DNA from: an uncultured Clostridia bacterium
GTDB lineage: Bacteria > Bacillota > Clostridia > Christensenellales > Borkfalkiaceae
DNA: 64,000 nucleotides
Direction of reading: 5' to 3'
Assembly (NCBI GenBank): GCA_947625555.1
Contig: CANQOT010000001.1
Location: 1-64,000 of the forward strand
The position numbers and the translations under genes were made by a program. Position 1 is the stretch's first letter; each line of letters opens with the position of its first letter. Below the pieces are notes generated by a model. The model was not told the origin of the DNA, did no database searches, and saw only the letters and a list, made by a program, of their open reading frames with translations. Shown here in pieces: positions 17,901 through 24,921 of this stretch.

Positions 17901-20900
17901 AGGGCGCCAACTTCGTGACGTACGAGGGCAGCTACACCATCACCATTACGCCCGGCACGCTCACCGTCTCCGCACCGACAAAAACAACGTACACCTATAA
18001 CGGCGCCCCCGTCGATGCTTCGGCCACCGTCGAGGCGATCGACAACAGCTACGAGCTCTCCTACGATGTGACCTATTCGCCTCTCGAAGGCGGGCACGAA
18101 GCGGGCACGATCGAAGGCGCACACTTCACCGAAGCGGGCGAATACAAGGTCACCGTGACCGTCTCGGGCAACAACTATCACAAGGCGACGTGTTCCTACA
18201 CCGTCACCATCGGCAAGGGGGAATACACCGTCGAAAACAGCGAGAATGCGACCTTCACCTACAACGGGGAGTTGCAGGGCGGCGAGGTACGCGTCACGAC
18301 GCTTACGGGCAGCGAACAGGAAGTCGTCTACACGGGCGCACACACTTTCCGAGATGTCTCCAACAACACCGTTCAATGGAGCGTCGCGGCGGATAACAAC
18401 CACAACGCCGCGAGCGGAAGCTATACCGTGACGATCGTCTGCAAACAGTTGACCGTCTCGGGCTATTCCGTCTCGGGCAAGATCTACGATAAGACCACTT
18501 CCGCAAACGTCGTCGGCGGCTTCCTGCAAGGGGTGTGCGGAGGCGACGGTGTCTCCTTCACCATTTCGGCCGCGTTCGAAGATGCAAATGCGGGCAATGC
18601 GAAGCCCGTCACCGTCACCATCGAGCTCACGAACGACGAGGCGGGTAACTACACCTTCGGCGAAGAGGGCGCAAAGCGCGTCACCAAGTTGACCGCCACC
18701 CTCACGGCGGATATCGACAGAGCGCTCCGCACGATCGATACCGAAGGCGTCCTGACGGAATACACCTATAACGGGCAGGAGCAGACGGTCGATCTTTCGA
18801 GCGTCACCTACACGGGCCGGGAAGAAGGGGGCGGCACGCTCACCCATACGAACAACACCTTCACGAACGTCGTCGAGGGCAACGGCCTCCTCATCGAGGT
18901 GCAAGTCAAGGGCGGCAAGAACTACCTCGACGCCGTCGCCTATATCACCCTCACCGTGACGCCTCAAACCCTCACCGCTACCCTCAAAGAGCGGACGAGG
19001 ACGTTCACCTACGACGGCACTCCTCACGGCGGCGAAGAGATCGTCACCGTCACGGGCGGCACCGTCTACGTTAAGGACGAAGGGCAGGTGTTCGCATACA
19101 TCGTCGACGGCGGCAGTCCCTACCTCGAAGTTCCCGCCTTTACCGCGGGCACGCACACCGTCGAAGTGCGGCCGCGCAACGAAAATTATCACGTCGACTT
19201 TGCGGACGGCAACAGCCAATACACCGTGCAGATCGAAGTCGCCGAAGTCGTGGTGCAACTCGTCGTCGATCCCTTGCTTCGCGGCAGGGCGCGTGCGGCC
19301 GACCTCGTCTATAACGGCGGCGACCATGCGAGCGGCTTCTTCGAAGATAACTTCCGCGTCACGCTGCGCGGCGAGCCCTACACCATCGACCAAAAGAACT
19401 ATCTCGTCACATGGCGTTCGGCCGAGGGCATCGTCGGGCTCAATGCCATCGACGCGGGCGACTACACGCTCGTCCTTTCCCTCCTCGGCGAGGCGGCGGA
19501 GAACGTGCGCTTCAAGGAGGACGCCCGCTACACCGTCGAGGGCACGACGCTCACGTGGAACGGTCCCACCCTGCACATCGAAAAGGCAGCCCTCACCGTC
19601 ACCGCCCCCGCGGATATCGAGACCTATTACGACGGCACCCTCTACGGCGGCGAGGCGAACGTGCAGGTCTTGGGCCTCGTTGCGGGCGACGAGGGCTACA
19701 CCCTCGAATACAGCTCCGACGGCGAGAACTTCTCCACCGAAAAGCCCGTCTTTATCAATGCGGGAAGGCACACCGTCCACTTCCGCATCGCGGCCCGCAA
19801 CTACACGGCCGAGGGCGGCAGCTATCTCATCAATATCAAGAAGGTGCACCTCACGCCCACGCTCAACGAGGGGAGCTATTCTTACCGCGGCTATGCCTAT
19901 TCGCCCTTCGACGTCTGGACGCTCAAAGCCGAACAGGGCCGCAACCTCCTCACGACGGACGATATCGCCGTGACCTACACCTACACCTCCGTCGCGGGCG
20001 TGGCGGGAAGTGCGACCTCCCTCCTCAACGCGGGCACCTATACGCTCGGCGTCGAACTCTCGTCGGAGAACGCCATCACGAACTACACCCTCGGCGAGGG
20101 CAAGCTCGTCATCACGATCGCACCCGCCGAGGTGGATATCTCCGCCCGGCGCGAGATCACCTACCGCGAGAGCGGCTACGAGGTCGGCGAGGTCGTGCGC
20201 TTCATTTCGCAGATCCCGACGACGGGCGCCTTTGTGCTCCGTCTCGAAGGGGCCGACCGCATCCTCGACGCGGGCGAATACACCGTCGTGGTCGAACCCG
20301 TGGGGGATGCCGCGAACAACTTCGCCTTCACGGCAGAGTCGATCGCGATCGTCGTCGATCCCGCCGAAGTCTATGTTTGGTCGGACGGGGATCTCACCCG
20401 CACCTACGACGGCAAGGACCATTTGAGCGAGGCGCGCGTCACCGTCACGCGGCGGGATAACAGCGTCGTCGTCGATCCTTCGCTCTACGACGTCGCCTAC
20501 TACATGCTCGTGGGCGGGGAGCGCGTTCTGACGGACGATATCGTCTCCGCGGGCGACTACAACGCCGTCGTCACCCTCAAAGATACCAGAAATTACAAGC
20601 TCACGGGTGCCATGAGCACGCGCATCGTCATCACGCGCGCGGTGTTCGGCCTCGTCGAAGGGTACGAGGACACCTACAACGGCGCCGCCGTCGATCCCGC
20701 CGTCCTCGTCGAAAGGGAAGAGGGCGCGCCCGAACCCGAGTACACCGTCAGCATCAAGCGCGACGGCAAGACGGTCGAAAGGATCTGCGATGCGGGCTTC
20801 TACACCGTCTACTTTACGGGCGGGCCGAACTTCCTCGCCTCGGTGCCCTTCGTCTATGTGACCATCGGGCAGAGGACGCTCACCGTCGGCGAAGTTCCCT

Positions 20901-21736
20901 TCAAGGAGACGACGCGCGTCTACGACGGCACGACGGACGTCACAGCCCTTCTCGCTTCGTCCACGGTGCTCGCAGACGGCGCCGCAGACGAAAAGGTGGA
21001 AGTTGCCGTTTCGGCCGCCCTCGCCTCCAAGGACGTCGGCGCACAGAGGGCCATCCTCACCTTTGCCATCGCCGATCCCAACTATATTTTAGATGAAGCG
21101 CGCGCGGCCGAGCTCTTCGGCTCCATTCTCATCACCGTGACGGCAAAGCCCGTGCAGGTGCTCTACAACGAGGATTCCGTGAAGAAGGGCGGGCCGTTCT
21201 CGGCGACTTCCAACGATTTTGTCCTCGGCGACGATGTCAAGCTCGTCTACACTTCGGATGATTCGGGCAACACGATCGTGGCCGAACTCTCCCTCGAAGG
21301 CGCAGACGCGGGCAACTACACCCTCACCGAGACCAAGGTCGTCATTCCGCTCCGCCTGCTCGAAAACAAGTGGATCGTGGAGTACTACCGCGCCGATTGG
21401 AAGGAGGGCAGAACGCCTTCCGAGGTCGTCGATGCGGTCGCGCAGTACGGCGGCGTCGCTTCCGTCAGGTACTACACCGACGAAGCCTGCACCACGGAGA
21501 TCTCCGAAGAGGAACTCAAAACGGCCGCGGCGGGCACCTATTACGCGAAGTACACCGTCGAGAGAGGGGACTACTACGAGGGCATGTTCGGCGTCTCCTC
21601 CTTCGAGATCTTAAAGGCCGATCCCGATATGGGCCTTCCGATCATTCTCCTCATCGTCTGCGCGGTGCTTCTCGCGACGCTCGTCACCGTCGTCGCAGTC
21701 ACCAAACGCAGAAAGCATAAAAAGAACATTCAATAA
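8999..21736 (+). CDS. Giant surface protein: beta-helix, ~32 MBG/YDG repeats, C-terminal anchor
   Basis: The 4,245-residue protein begins with a signal peptide (basic MTKNMKKTRRYS, then ~18 hydrophobic residues). An N-terminal region has Pmp-like beta-helix repeats at about 370-580, with recurrent GGG-I and YGG-x-V-x-GN motifs. From about residue 970 to 4,130 there are roughly 32 units of MBG or YDG type, each starting with a Y-[DN]-G core such as TYNG or YDGTT. At least five are clear YDG units (for example RIYDGTTSV, KTYDGTTAA, RVYDGTTDV). It ends with a single hydrophobic helix and the basic tail KRRKHKKNIQ; no LPXTG motif is present. It is probably a very long adhesin-like stalk held in the membrane. 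The start at 8999 is supported by AGAGGTGA; an in-frame start at 8969 lacks a site. Confidence 0.88.
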   Translation: MTKNMKKTRRYSVAALTMLLSATFACGLAFSDRGGQGGSTLEAAAAELSVTKQVFGDGTTGNGGFTHEHVNDMVGKIINWKRVSGTTYSRTAGDIEDNTLSVARVTDGAPRIKYFASGKSAVGYYMVPDKGSKATISDSDYTQQITDASVTKYLKYDPTTKEGYFVVGNEGGGASNFEKASAWSAAIKQTYTNDSDVIKQGAGNYANVAVYNTVQLYVRVKMLEDWTATRGGKEYDLVENVPTGTSKANHYQQNADVTTFEVIEEQDEKGESKPKLQASGAIQGTEDGAGTQVNEHDPFTFGRLGIPTKSYVILDLNGKTIDRAMPDSGVARNVATGKTGATNNYTHSSVFNVGTYARFEVYDSTAKDNEPAGSGKITGGRTWEDTNGYNENNENKGGAIHLEVYSEVTLHSGSLTKNVAWLGGSFYGLTRSVFNLFDGAITQNYAGSMGGGTYCALDSHMVFNVYGGLIANNAAANQGGGLCGNGGTHITIYGGTVTGNAAREGGGIHVMQNSYVKFYNGNIYGNAATGAGGGVNLLGTAKGVYINGPARIAENFMVAKAKAKDSSTPQGSAGNFSNTADQQDFIYAHNIKTQDILDYKRVQSITLQDDSGKQMSRPDGSPYTINFEEASNLYLNTGRAKNDTTNNPGNLDYADIKVEGPLSVGGKNAEIYVSPASGQAGNRYGRIMRGFTQYGYDDNNNQRNTGKDDVDNWSGTGGGAGTWDHEPSGVDNYNYTAYLRDQDVSYYFKTDNGADLVEKQYDNGPWVEILDLTHSRTADVHWQYRTLKSGSPDENGDATWDWTNEWTDVQPEYTYNGKVNWLEGVRLIYNKFDQTNGSNYDQMRTYIVSLQYVDGKYQFQYTMTYYALKAGKTTSKDANDYDTSKPKDGTIASTAVGGYFDVSVEYFLQAGSSSEKTKTFTDDLVSKDAGTYTFAISQEAIGDGSGAMFSRSDIITQSSISFIVNRLGLTVTGVEITKTYDGKIDVTDDLNTAYTNGDINPTIAGGLLYEHRNAVSIVPAKDSVKTFSDIILDSPDVGTHISTKFPQLEVALQDNNGGDTISRNYTVAGDLSNITVIITPAVLQNGTEGHTGGGTPYWTLKGGVEGGIWSFNSEKNALLATYTGQPINPELEIHGLEAQTEKKADGSFTTRQDNVILEYQGTQTNANADKDGNLLKDKAAYTVTAKITTAYQGSNYVFEGGDTTFTFPFYLKQKELTVNEWTASGNIWKEHTATSGSYIYDGTIFTAASVEGNLTPTFTGLTEVDSAPSFTLALTAENSKTSHAENTYTVTVNAITDAPNYYLGNGGAFAVTIAKREVKVLVHELTDTYAGEKYLLDTTTGLKQGVQLADVFGTVDSNPNSTWQYADDTPNQFIGTDSSELYFYLAGTTEVPKAKPTAGEKFAVPGTYYLWCTFAEGKDLAGDYSVTFEKGESGGGDPQLTIEPATAEVISADWQLSNGFAADGYKVNITEEINANYSWMRFKGDVKYKENIDGKSFQVTYTLEPTAQQKQGTDYTVDGSGIYTVITVGTYTFTVTVEAPYHNTITHKLLVYISQEHVTVTLKEEDITFTYGGEGLLQSGNDISTWLLNLLFNTDHIESITGFTNHEMGQDEGQDGPASIAMEAVESLEQIIEKLRELVTLSFTGDNSALFSGAGYLKAGSYTVHIAFKGDTSGDTKNRTITFVNAANKIVVTPKTLTASDIIWVETGNGWSEEGGKLSHTYSGIASIALGNYPKVKEGGNAFTGDKFNERGISAFIEAQEEGAWVAHTGVCHVGTTYRIYISDSNPGGADGANYTFDPAALAKEFSIKPLAITLKLKNFSDVYGNTHPDFGQTLELINHFDYSGAKFAEGDNIGLLNLQLAYVDTITNATAVGHYAVKATWSNADYAVTFTDESGTAATGEADWWKLEDIFEITPREIEIVWEAEDSYTFNGIDQSGAVKAHYVDAVDGESTHALAVTFSGKGTQFLNAGGYTATVAFAGGDTGSSNYALPSDYTREFTMAKMSVSVVWDGTYTYNGTNQTAALRAHYLTFDRQSAALTVTLKDASEFKNAGDYSVTADFKADDGQSGNYELTDTTHTYTMSRAKVTVSGITAIDRIYDGTTSVSLSFNGVKFEGLIDGDELTLSAVGEMNDKDAGEGKAVTVSGLSLSGKSHLNYELANEEYSESVTVNITPRTISISGITAKDKTYDGTTAATFDMKGLTFENLLPAEEARFTGDGAEKYVTVVVKGAFSDKNAGVGKVITGLTFSLEINEAGQAEGFKAENYTILTTVQGLTATISPAEVTVTGGVVAEEKVYNGTTDVQLNGGSLVFQVTGKEGPGLYDGDSLTVTGRGTFDDKNAGSGKTVKITELVLGGTSASNYTLAESGNQAETTGTITQKPVAANEIVWPKLTFTYSALDQRDAIQPYFEGVAADGRIYLAIVIEGDKFTDAATYTVRATLKGVEGGENYTFNAEDYSHQYTIAPYTVEIEWTEWSEEQATFNGEEKSVTATFQPLEKDADLVTLTVKITKTGTGEEVVLLNAGTYTATASFGDTSGGTSNYTLDETSLTHTYIIQKAEFVIETDEGKTYTFNGTAQGDPITVQGVEGDKNFPEEVTISYLSNSGNHNGINAGVYEIEYLVLGTENYKEARGTYTFTIEKAEIVVTVESKSYEYNGEAQGNAAVIGETPDTHYTVVYTYKYTPNVEGHSEGTVTAPLFIEAGQYAVTVTVSGSNYVTNEQHYTITIERAQTGHTVQSELHFNYTGAQQTATLSDAVIGAASELTYALKEGSVLPEGASFDAASGTFTFKNVAEGNGVVFTVTVNADNNHEAASGDVKIVVNKAAASLDTSHITAEYTYTGEVLELDLTEEGLLNHSEGAALSYTVGEGKTIKNAGIYSVTITAAATDNYLNAEATVSITVNRATFDKVEDQTFVYNGTPQGDAIVLKLNGKPVDVAAENITIRYNGSETPPQYSLVNANAFVVNFTAEGANFVTYEGSYTITITPGTLTVSAPTKTTYTYNGAPVDASATVEAIDNSYELSYDVTYSPLEGGHEAGTIEGAHFTEAGEYKVTVTVSGNNYHKATCSYTVTIGKGEYTVENSENATFTYNGELQGGEVRVTTLTGSEQEVVYTGAHTFRDVSNNTVQWSVAADNNHNAASGSYTVTIVCKQLTVSGYSVSGKIYDKTTSANVVGGFLQGVCGGDGVSFTISAAFEDANAGNAKPVTVTIELTNDEAGNYTFGEEGAKRVTKLTATLTADIDRALRTIDTEGVLTEYTYNGQEQTVDLSSVTYTGREEGGGTLTHTNNTFTNVVEGNGLLIEVQVKGGKNYLDAVAYITLTVTPQTLTATLKERTRTFTYDGTPHGGEEIVTVTGGTVYVKDEGQVFAYIVDGGSPYLEVPAFTAGTHTVEVRPRNENYHVDFADGNSQYTVQIEVAEVVVQLVVDPLLRGRARAADLVYNGGDHASGFFEDNFRVTLRGEPYTIDQKNYLVTWRSAEGIVGLNAIDAGDYTLVLSLLGEAAENVRFKEDARYTVEGTTLTWNGPTLHIEKAALTVTAPADIETYYDGTLYGGEANVQVLGLVAGDEGYTLEYSSDGENFSTEKPVFINAGRHTVHFRIAARNYTAEGGSYLINIKKVHLTPTLNEGSYSYRGYAYSPFDVWTLKAEQGRNLLTTDDIAVTYTYTSVAGVAGSATSLLNAGTYTLGVELSSENAITNYTLGEGKLVITIAPAEVDISARREITYRESGYEVGEVVRFISQIPTTGAFVLRLEGADRILDAGEYTVVVEPVGDAANNFAFTAESIAIVVDPAEVYVWSDGDLTRTYDGKDHLSEARVTVTRRDNSVVVDPSLYDVAYYMLVGGERVLTDDIVSAGDYNAVVTLKDTRNYKLTGAMSTRIVITRAVFGLVEGYEDTYNGAAVDPAVLVEREEGAPEPEYTVSIKRDGKTVERICDAGFYTVYFTGGPNFLASVPFVYVTIGQRTLTVGEVPFKETTRVYDGTTDVTALLASSTVLADGAADEKVEVAVSAALASKDVGAQRAILTFAIADPNYILDEARAAELFGSILITVTAKPVQVLYNEDSVKKGGPFSATSNDFVLGDDVKLVYTSDDSGNTIVAELSLEGADAGNYTLTETKVVIPLRLLENKWIVEYYRADWKEGRTPSEVVDAVAQYGGVASVRYYTDEACTTEISEEELKTAAAGTYYAKYTVERGDYYEGMFGVSSFEILKADPDMGLPIILLIVCAVLLATLVTVVAVTKRRKHKKNIQ

Positions 21737-21763
21737 TTCTTCACACATCGGAGGTAACAAGCA

Positions 21764-22153
21764 ATGACTATTTTCGGACATGAACTCACGATCGACAGCG
21801 CCGTTTTCTGGATCATCGTCGTACAGGCGATCTTCATCCTCATCGCCGCCATCATTATCATCGTGCTCGTCGCGCGGGCGATCGCGGCGAAGCGCGAACG
21901 TGCAAAGCGCGCGGAGGAATATGCCAAGACGCACCCGCAGATGGCCCAACCCGATCCCTCTTTCAGCCTCACACAGGTCTACACGTCGCCCGAATTTTCC
22001 GATAAGGTGGAGAAGTATGTCGAGGAGATCTTGGAGCAGACCAAGAACGCGTCCAACATCGGCGCCTCCTCGCCCACATACAGCGGGCCCTACTACTATG
22101 CCGACATGACGCCCGGCGCGCAGAACTCTCCCGACGGAAGGCCGCTGCGCTGA
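21764..22153 (+). CDS. Small single-TM protein co-transcribed with the giant surface protein
   Basis: The 129-residue protein is not recognised. It has a short N-terminus, one long hydrophobic helix (about residues 13-40, very Ile/Val rich), then a basic KRERAKR segment and a soluble, Tyr/Pro/Ser-rich C-terminal part. The positive-inside rule puts the long tail in the cytoplasm. The gene lies 27 bp after the giant gene with its own GGAGGT site (21750-21755) and no terminator between, so they form an operon. It may help membrane placement or export of the giant protein; this is inferred only from position. Confidence 0.75.
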   Translation: MTIFGHELTIDSAVFWIIVVQAIFILIAAIIIIVLVARAIAAKRERAKRAEEYAKTHPQMAQPDPSFSLTQVYTSPEFSDKVEKYVEEILEQTKNASNIGASSPTYSGPYYYADMTPGAQNSPDGRPLR

Positions 22154-22252
22154 CCTATCCTGCCCGCCGCTTCTATTTGCCAAACGCCCTGCCCCCGCAA
22201 AAGGGGGCGGTCGGCGAGTGCAGCGAGAGGGGCATCTTTGCTTTTCGGCAAA

Positions 22253-22294
22253 TAAAAAAAGAACGGTTTCACGCGGAAGCCGTTCTCTTTTTTT
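22253..22294. terminator. Bidirectional intrinsic terminator
   Basis: AGAACGG(TTTC)/(GGAA)GCCGTTCT stem around ACGC, with A7 before and T7 after. It ends the giant-gene operon and the convergent YjzC-like gene. Confidence 0.85.
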
Positions 22295-22297
22295 GAC

Positions 22298-22462
22298 TTA
22301 TTCGTGGTCCATGACCCAGTAGCCGCCCTCATGCTGCAAAGGGGGGAACGTGGTCCCTTTTTCGAGATAGGTCTTTTCATCGTCGTGGCTCTTGCCGAAC
22401 TTGTCGTATGCCTTGTAGTGGCAGGACATGGGCACGGTATCGCCGCTTCTGAATTTTTCCAT
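22298..22462 (-). CDS. YjzC-like small protein
   Basis: The 54-residue acidic soluble protein starts MEKFRSGD and has YLEKGTTFPP near the C-terminus. The layout recalls the short YjzC family (a glycine-turn start, then a K-G-x-x-F-P-P segment); function unknown. The start is fixed by GGGAGGTAA six bases upstream; longer ORFs to 22513 lack a site. It is convergent with the giant-gene operon and divergent from aspA. Confidence 0.6.
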   Translation of the reverse strand: MEKFRSGDTVPMSCHYKAYDKFGKSHDDEKTYLEKGTTFPPLQHEGGYWVMDHE

Positions 22463-22580
22463 ATCTGTTACCTCCCACTTGCATTTTGCGCCGCCGCGGG
22501 CCGTTTTATACATCTCTGAAAACTTGCCCCGCCGTCCGCAAAGAATATGCGATCTTTCCGCAGAAATGCCGATAGAATGC

Positions 22581-22609
22581 TTGCAATTTTATGCACATAA
22601 GGATATAAT
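22581..22609 (+). promoter_or_regulatory. Promoter of aspA
   Basis: TTGCAA at 22581-22586, a 17-bp spacer and TATAAT at 22604-22609. Confidence 0.78.
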
Positions 22610-22652
22610 ATTGCATAATCAAAGGGAGATTTTCGCTTACTACGGGGTAAAT

Positions 22653-24047
22653 ATGGAAAAAGAATTCAGAACAGAGCACGATTCGGTGGGGGAACTCTCC
22701 GTCGACAGTTCTGCATATTACGGCATTCAGACGTTGCGCGCCAAGGGCAATTTCGAGATCACGGGCACGCGGCTCACCTTTGCTTTCGTCAAGAACGTCG
22801 TCCTCATCAAGAAGGCGGCCGCCACCGTGAATAAGGCCTACGGGCTCCTCGACGCGCGCAAGGCCGATGCCATTATCGCCGCCTGCGACGAGATCTTGCA
22901 CGGCAAGCACAGGAAGGATTTCATCGTCGACGCCGTGCAGGGCGGGGCGGGCACTTCGGCCAATATGAACGTGAACGAAGTCATCGCCAACATCGCCATC
23001 GAGCGCCTCGGCGGCAAGCTGGGCGATTATTCCGTCATCAGCCCCAACGACGACGTCAATATGGAGCAGTCCACCAACGACGTCATCCCCACGGCGGGCA
23101 AGCTCACCGTCCTCTCGCTCGCCTCCGACCTTCTCACCCAGCTCAACCACCTCCACCGCGCCCTTCTCAAAAAGGCAAAGGAGTTCGACGGCATCCTCAA
23201 AATGGGCAGGACGCAGCTGCAAGACGCCGTTCCCATGCGCCTCGGGCAGGCCTTCCACGCTTTCGCGACGGCCATTGCCCGTTCCAAGGAACGCATCGAA
23301 AATTCTCTCGCCGAAATGCGCGTCATCAACATGGGCGCGACGGCCATCGGCACCGCTATCAACGCGCGGGAGGCCTACTTCGCCCACATCACCGAGGAGC
23401 TCTCGACGCTGACGGGGGAGAACTTGAAGCGCGCGGACGACCTCTTCGACGGCACGCAGAACGTCGACGGCTTTGCGGCCGTCTCGGGGACGTTGAAGGC
23501 CCTCGCCGTCAATCTCTCCAAGATGTGCAACGACCTGCGCCTCATGTCAAGCGGCCCCCGCACGGGGCTCGGCGAGATCATTCTGCCCGCCAAACAGAAC
23601 GGCTCTTCCATCATGCCGGGCAAGATTAACCCCGTCATTCCCGAGGTCGTCAACCAGGTCGCATTCCTCGTCATCGGGCACGATGTGACGGTGACGATGG
23701 CTGCCGAAGCGGGCCAGCTCGAACTCAACGCCTTCGAGCCCGTCATCTTCTACCAACTCTTCGAATCCCTCCGCGCGCTCACGGGAGCGGTGAATACGCT
23801 CTCGGAGAACTGTATCGTGGGCATCGTCGCCAACCGCGAACGGTGCACCGAGTGGGTGAACCGAAGCGTGGGCATCGTCACCGCGCTCAACCCCTACATA
23901 GGGTACTTGAAGGCCGCCGAGATCGCGAAGGAATCGCTCAAAACGGGGGAGAGCATCCGCTCCATAGTCCTCCGCGAGGGTCTTATGGACGAGAAGAAGT
24001 TGGATGAGGTGTTGGACCCGTTGCTTCTCACCGAACCCCGCGGGTGA
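22653..24047 (+). CDS. aspA: Aspartate ammonia-lyase
   Basis: It converts L-aspartate to fumarate and ammonia. The 464-residue length is normal for the fumarase/aspartase superfamily. The N-terminal part has SAYYGIQT, then QGGAGTSANMNVNEVIAN and the substrate-binding NMEQSTNDV. The signature loop is SSIMPGKINPVIPE, with the aspartase form (KINPVIPE) rather than fumarase (KVNPTQ). It is cytoplasmic and a homotetramer in the family. The start MEKEFRTEH is preferred because the promoter lies at 22581-22609; the longer ORF to 22428 runs through it. The ribosome binding site is weak (GGGG). It is monocistronic, followed by a long repeat region. Confidence 0.93.
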   Translation: MEKEFRTEHDSVGELSVDSSAYYGIQTLRAKGNFEITGTRLTFAFVKNVVLIKKAAATVNKAYGLLDARKADAIIAACDEILHGKHRKDFIVDAVQGGAGTSANMNVNEVIANIAIERLGGKLGDYSVISPNDDVNMEQSTNDVIPTAGKLTVLSLASDLLTQLNHLHRALLKKAKEFDGILKMGRTQLQDAVPMRLGQAFHAFATAIARSKERIENSLAEMRVINMGATAIGTAINAREAYFAHITEELSTLTGENLKRADDLFDGTQNVDGFAAVSGTLKALAVNLSKMCNDLRLMSSGPRTGLGEIILPAKQNGSSIMPGKINPVIPEVVNQVAFLVIGHDVTVTMAAEAGQLELNAFEPVIFYQLFESLRALTGAVNTLSENCIVGIVANRERCTEWVNRSVGIVTALNPYIGYLKAAEIAKESLKTGESIRSIVLREGLMDEKKLDEVLDPLLLTEPRG

Positions 24048-24847
24048 ATTCACAAATTTTGTTTTGCGCAGGGGAACCCTCCTCATTCCGAGGCCCCTAA
24101 GGGGCCGAGTGAATCTTTTCATACGCAGTCCGCAAGAGCTGCCCCCAAGGTGGGGAAGCCTTTCCTCATTCCGAACCCCTAAAAGGGGCGAGTGAATCTT
24201 TTCCCACGTACGCCCAAGTACGCTCCCTTCGGAAATGCTCCTTCTCCTTGTCTCGCTTGCAACTCTGCGATTTGACGGGGAACCCGTAAGGGTTACCCGT
24301 CATTCCGAACCCGCGAAGCGGGTGAGTGAATCCCCTTATACGCAGTCCGAAAGCCCCCTCCATGGAAGGGGGGTAGGGGGGTGGGGTGACCTGCCCCTGT
24401 TTACGGGGTCGCAAAACGCAGTTCTGCGCAACGGCACAGTGTGCCGTGCGCTGCGTTTTGCGGTGAGTGAGCGCATCGGAAGGCGCGAACGGTGACCGAA
24501 CGCGGGGCTCTACCCGCGTGAGAAGGTGGCACGGCGAAGCCGTGCCAGGTGGGGGCCTTGCCCACCCCTCGAGGGGTGGGTGTCACGCCGCGTGCGGCAT
24601 GACGGAAGGGGTGTTCGCAATCGAAAGCGACACCCCCTCAGTCTCGGCTTTGTCTCGACAGCTCCCCCTCAAGGGGGCGCCAAGAGAACACGTCCCATCT
24701 ACTTTGCCTCGTTTGCTCCTCCCACGGAGGAGCCTTTTTTCTTGTTCTTTTTTTGTCCATACCCCCCCCAATTTCGCTCAAATTATATAAATTTTGCCTG
24801 TGGAAAAAAAATTTTTGCAAAAAATTAAAAAATTTTTCAAAAAAGTC
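24048..24847. repeat. 800-bp gene-free block of palindromic repeats
   Basis: No gene is supported. The block holds three 32-bp hairpin elements (24084-24115, 24167-24198, 24301-24332). It also holds a GCCCCCTCCAtgg-type hairpin (24353-24390) and a composite repeat (24556-24687) that recurs at 33541-33658. A C8 tract (24762-24769) and an A/T-rich stretch follow, leading to the next promoter. These are small non-coding intergenic repeats; none encodes a transposase. Confidence 0.75.
24084..24332. repeat. Three copies of a 32-bp hairpin element
   Basis: Copies at 24084-24115, 24167-24198 and 24301-24332 share CATTCCGA at the start and GAGTGAATC at the end. The stems between differ but still pair (GCCCC/GGGGC, ACCCC/GGGGC, ACCCG/CGGGT). 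Confidence 0.8.
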
Positions 24848-24874
24848 TTGACAAATGGACGGGGGGGGTACAAT
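24848..24874 (+). promoter_or_regulatory. Promoter with a G8 tract in a 15-bp spacer
   Basis: TTGACA at 24848-24853 and TACAAT at 24869-24874 are separated by only 15 bp, eight of them a run of G (24861-24868). Other clear promoters in the window have 17 bp. Confidence 0.65.
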
Positions 24875-24880
24875 ATATGA

Positions 24881-24897
24881 TGTCATAAAAAATGACA
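24881..24897. promoter_or_regulatory. Candidate operator TGTCAT-N5-ATGACA
   Basis: A perfect 6-bp inverted repeat lies just downstream of the -10 box. TGTCATA also occurs twice around the -10 box of the 37807 gene. Confidence 0.35.
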
Positions 24898-24921
24898 AAA
24901 TTTTCATTATGGAGGAAAGTT

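Noticed and set aside
17309-20422. 1,037-residue minus-strand frame inside the giant MBG/YDG gene
   Set aside because: Antisense of repetitive coding sequence; no promoter, start site or recognisable domain.
24401-24828. Short plus and minus frames in the 24-kb repeat block
   Set aside because: They consist of palindromic repeat sequence; no ribosome binding site or family resemblance.
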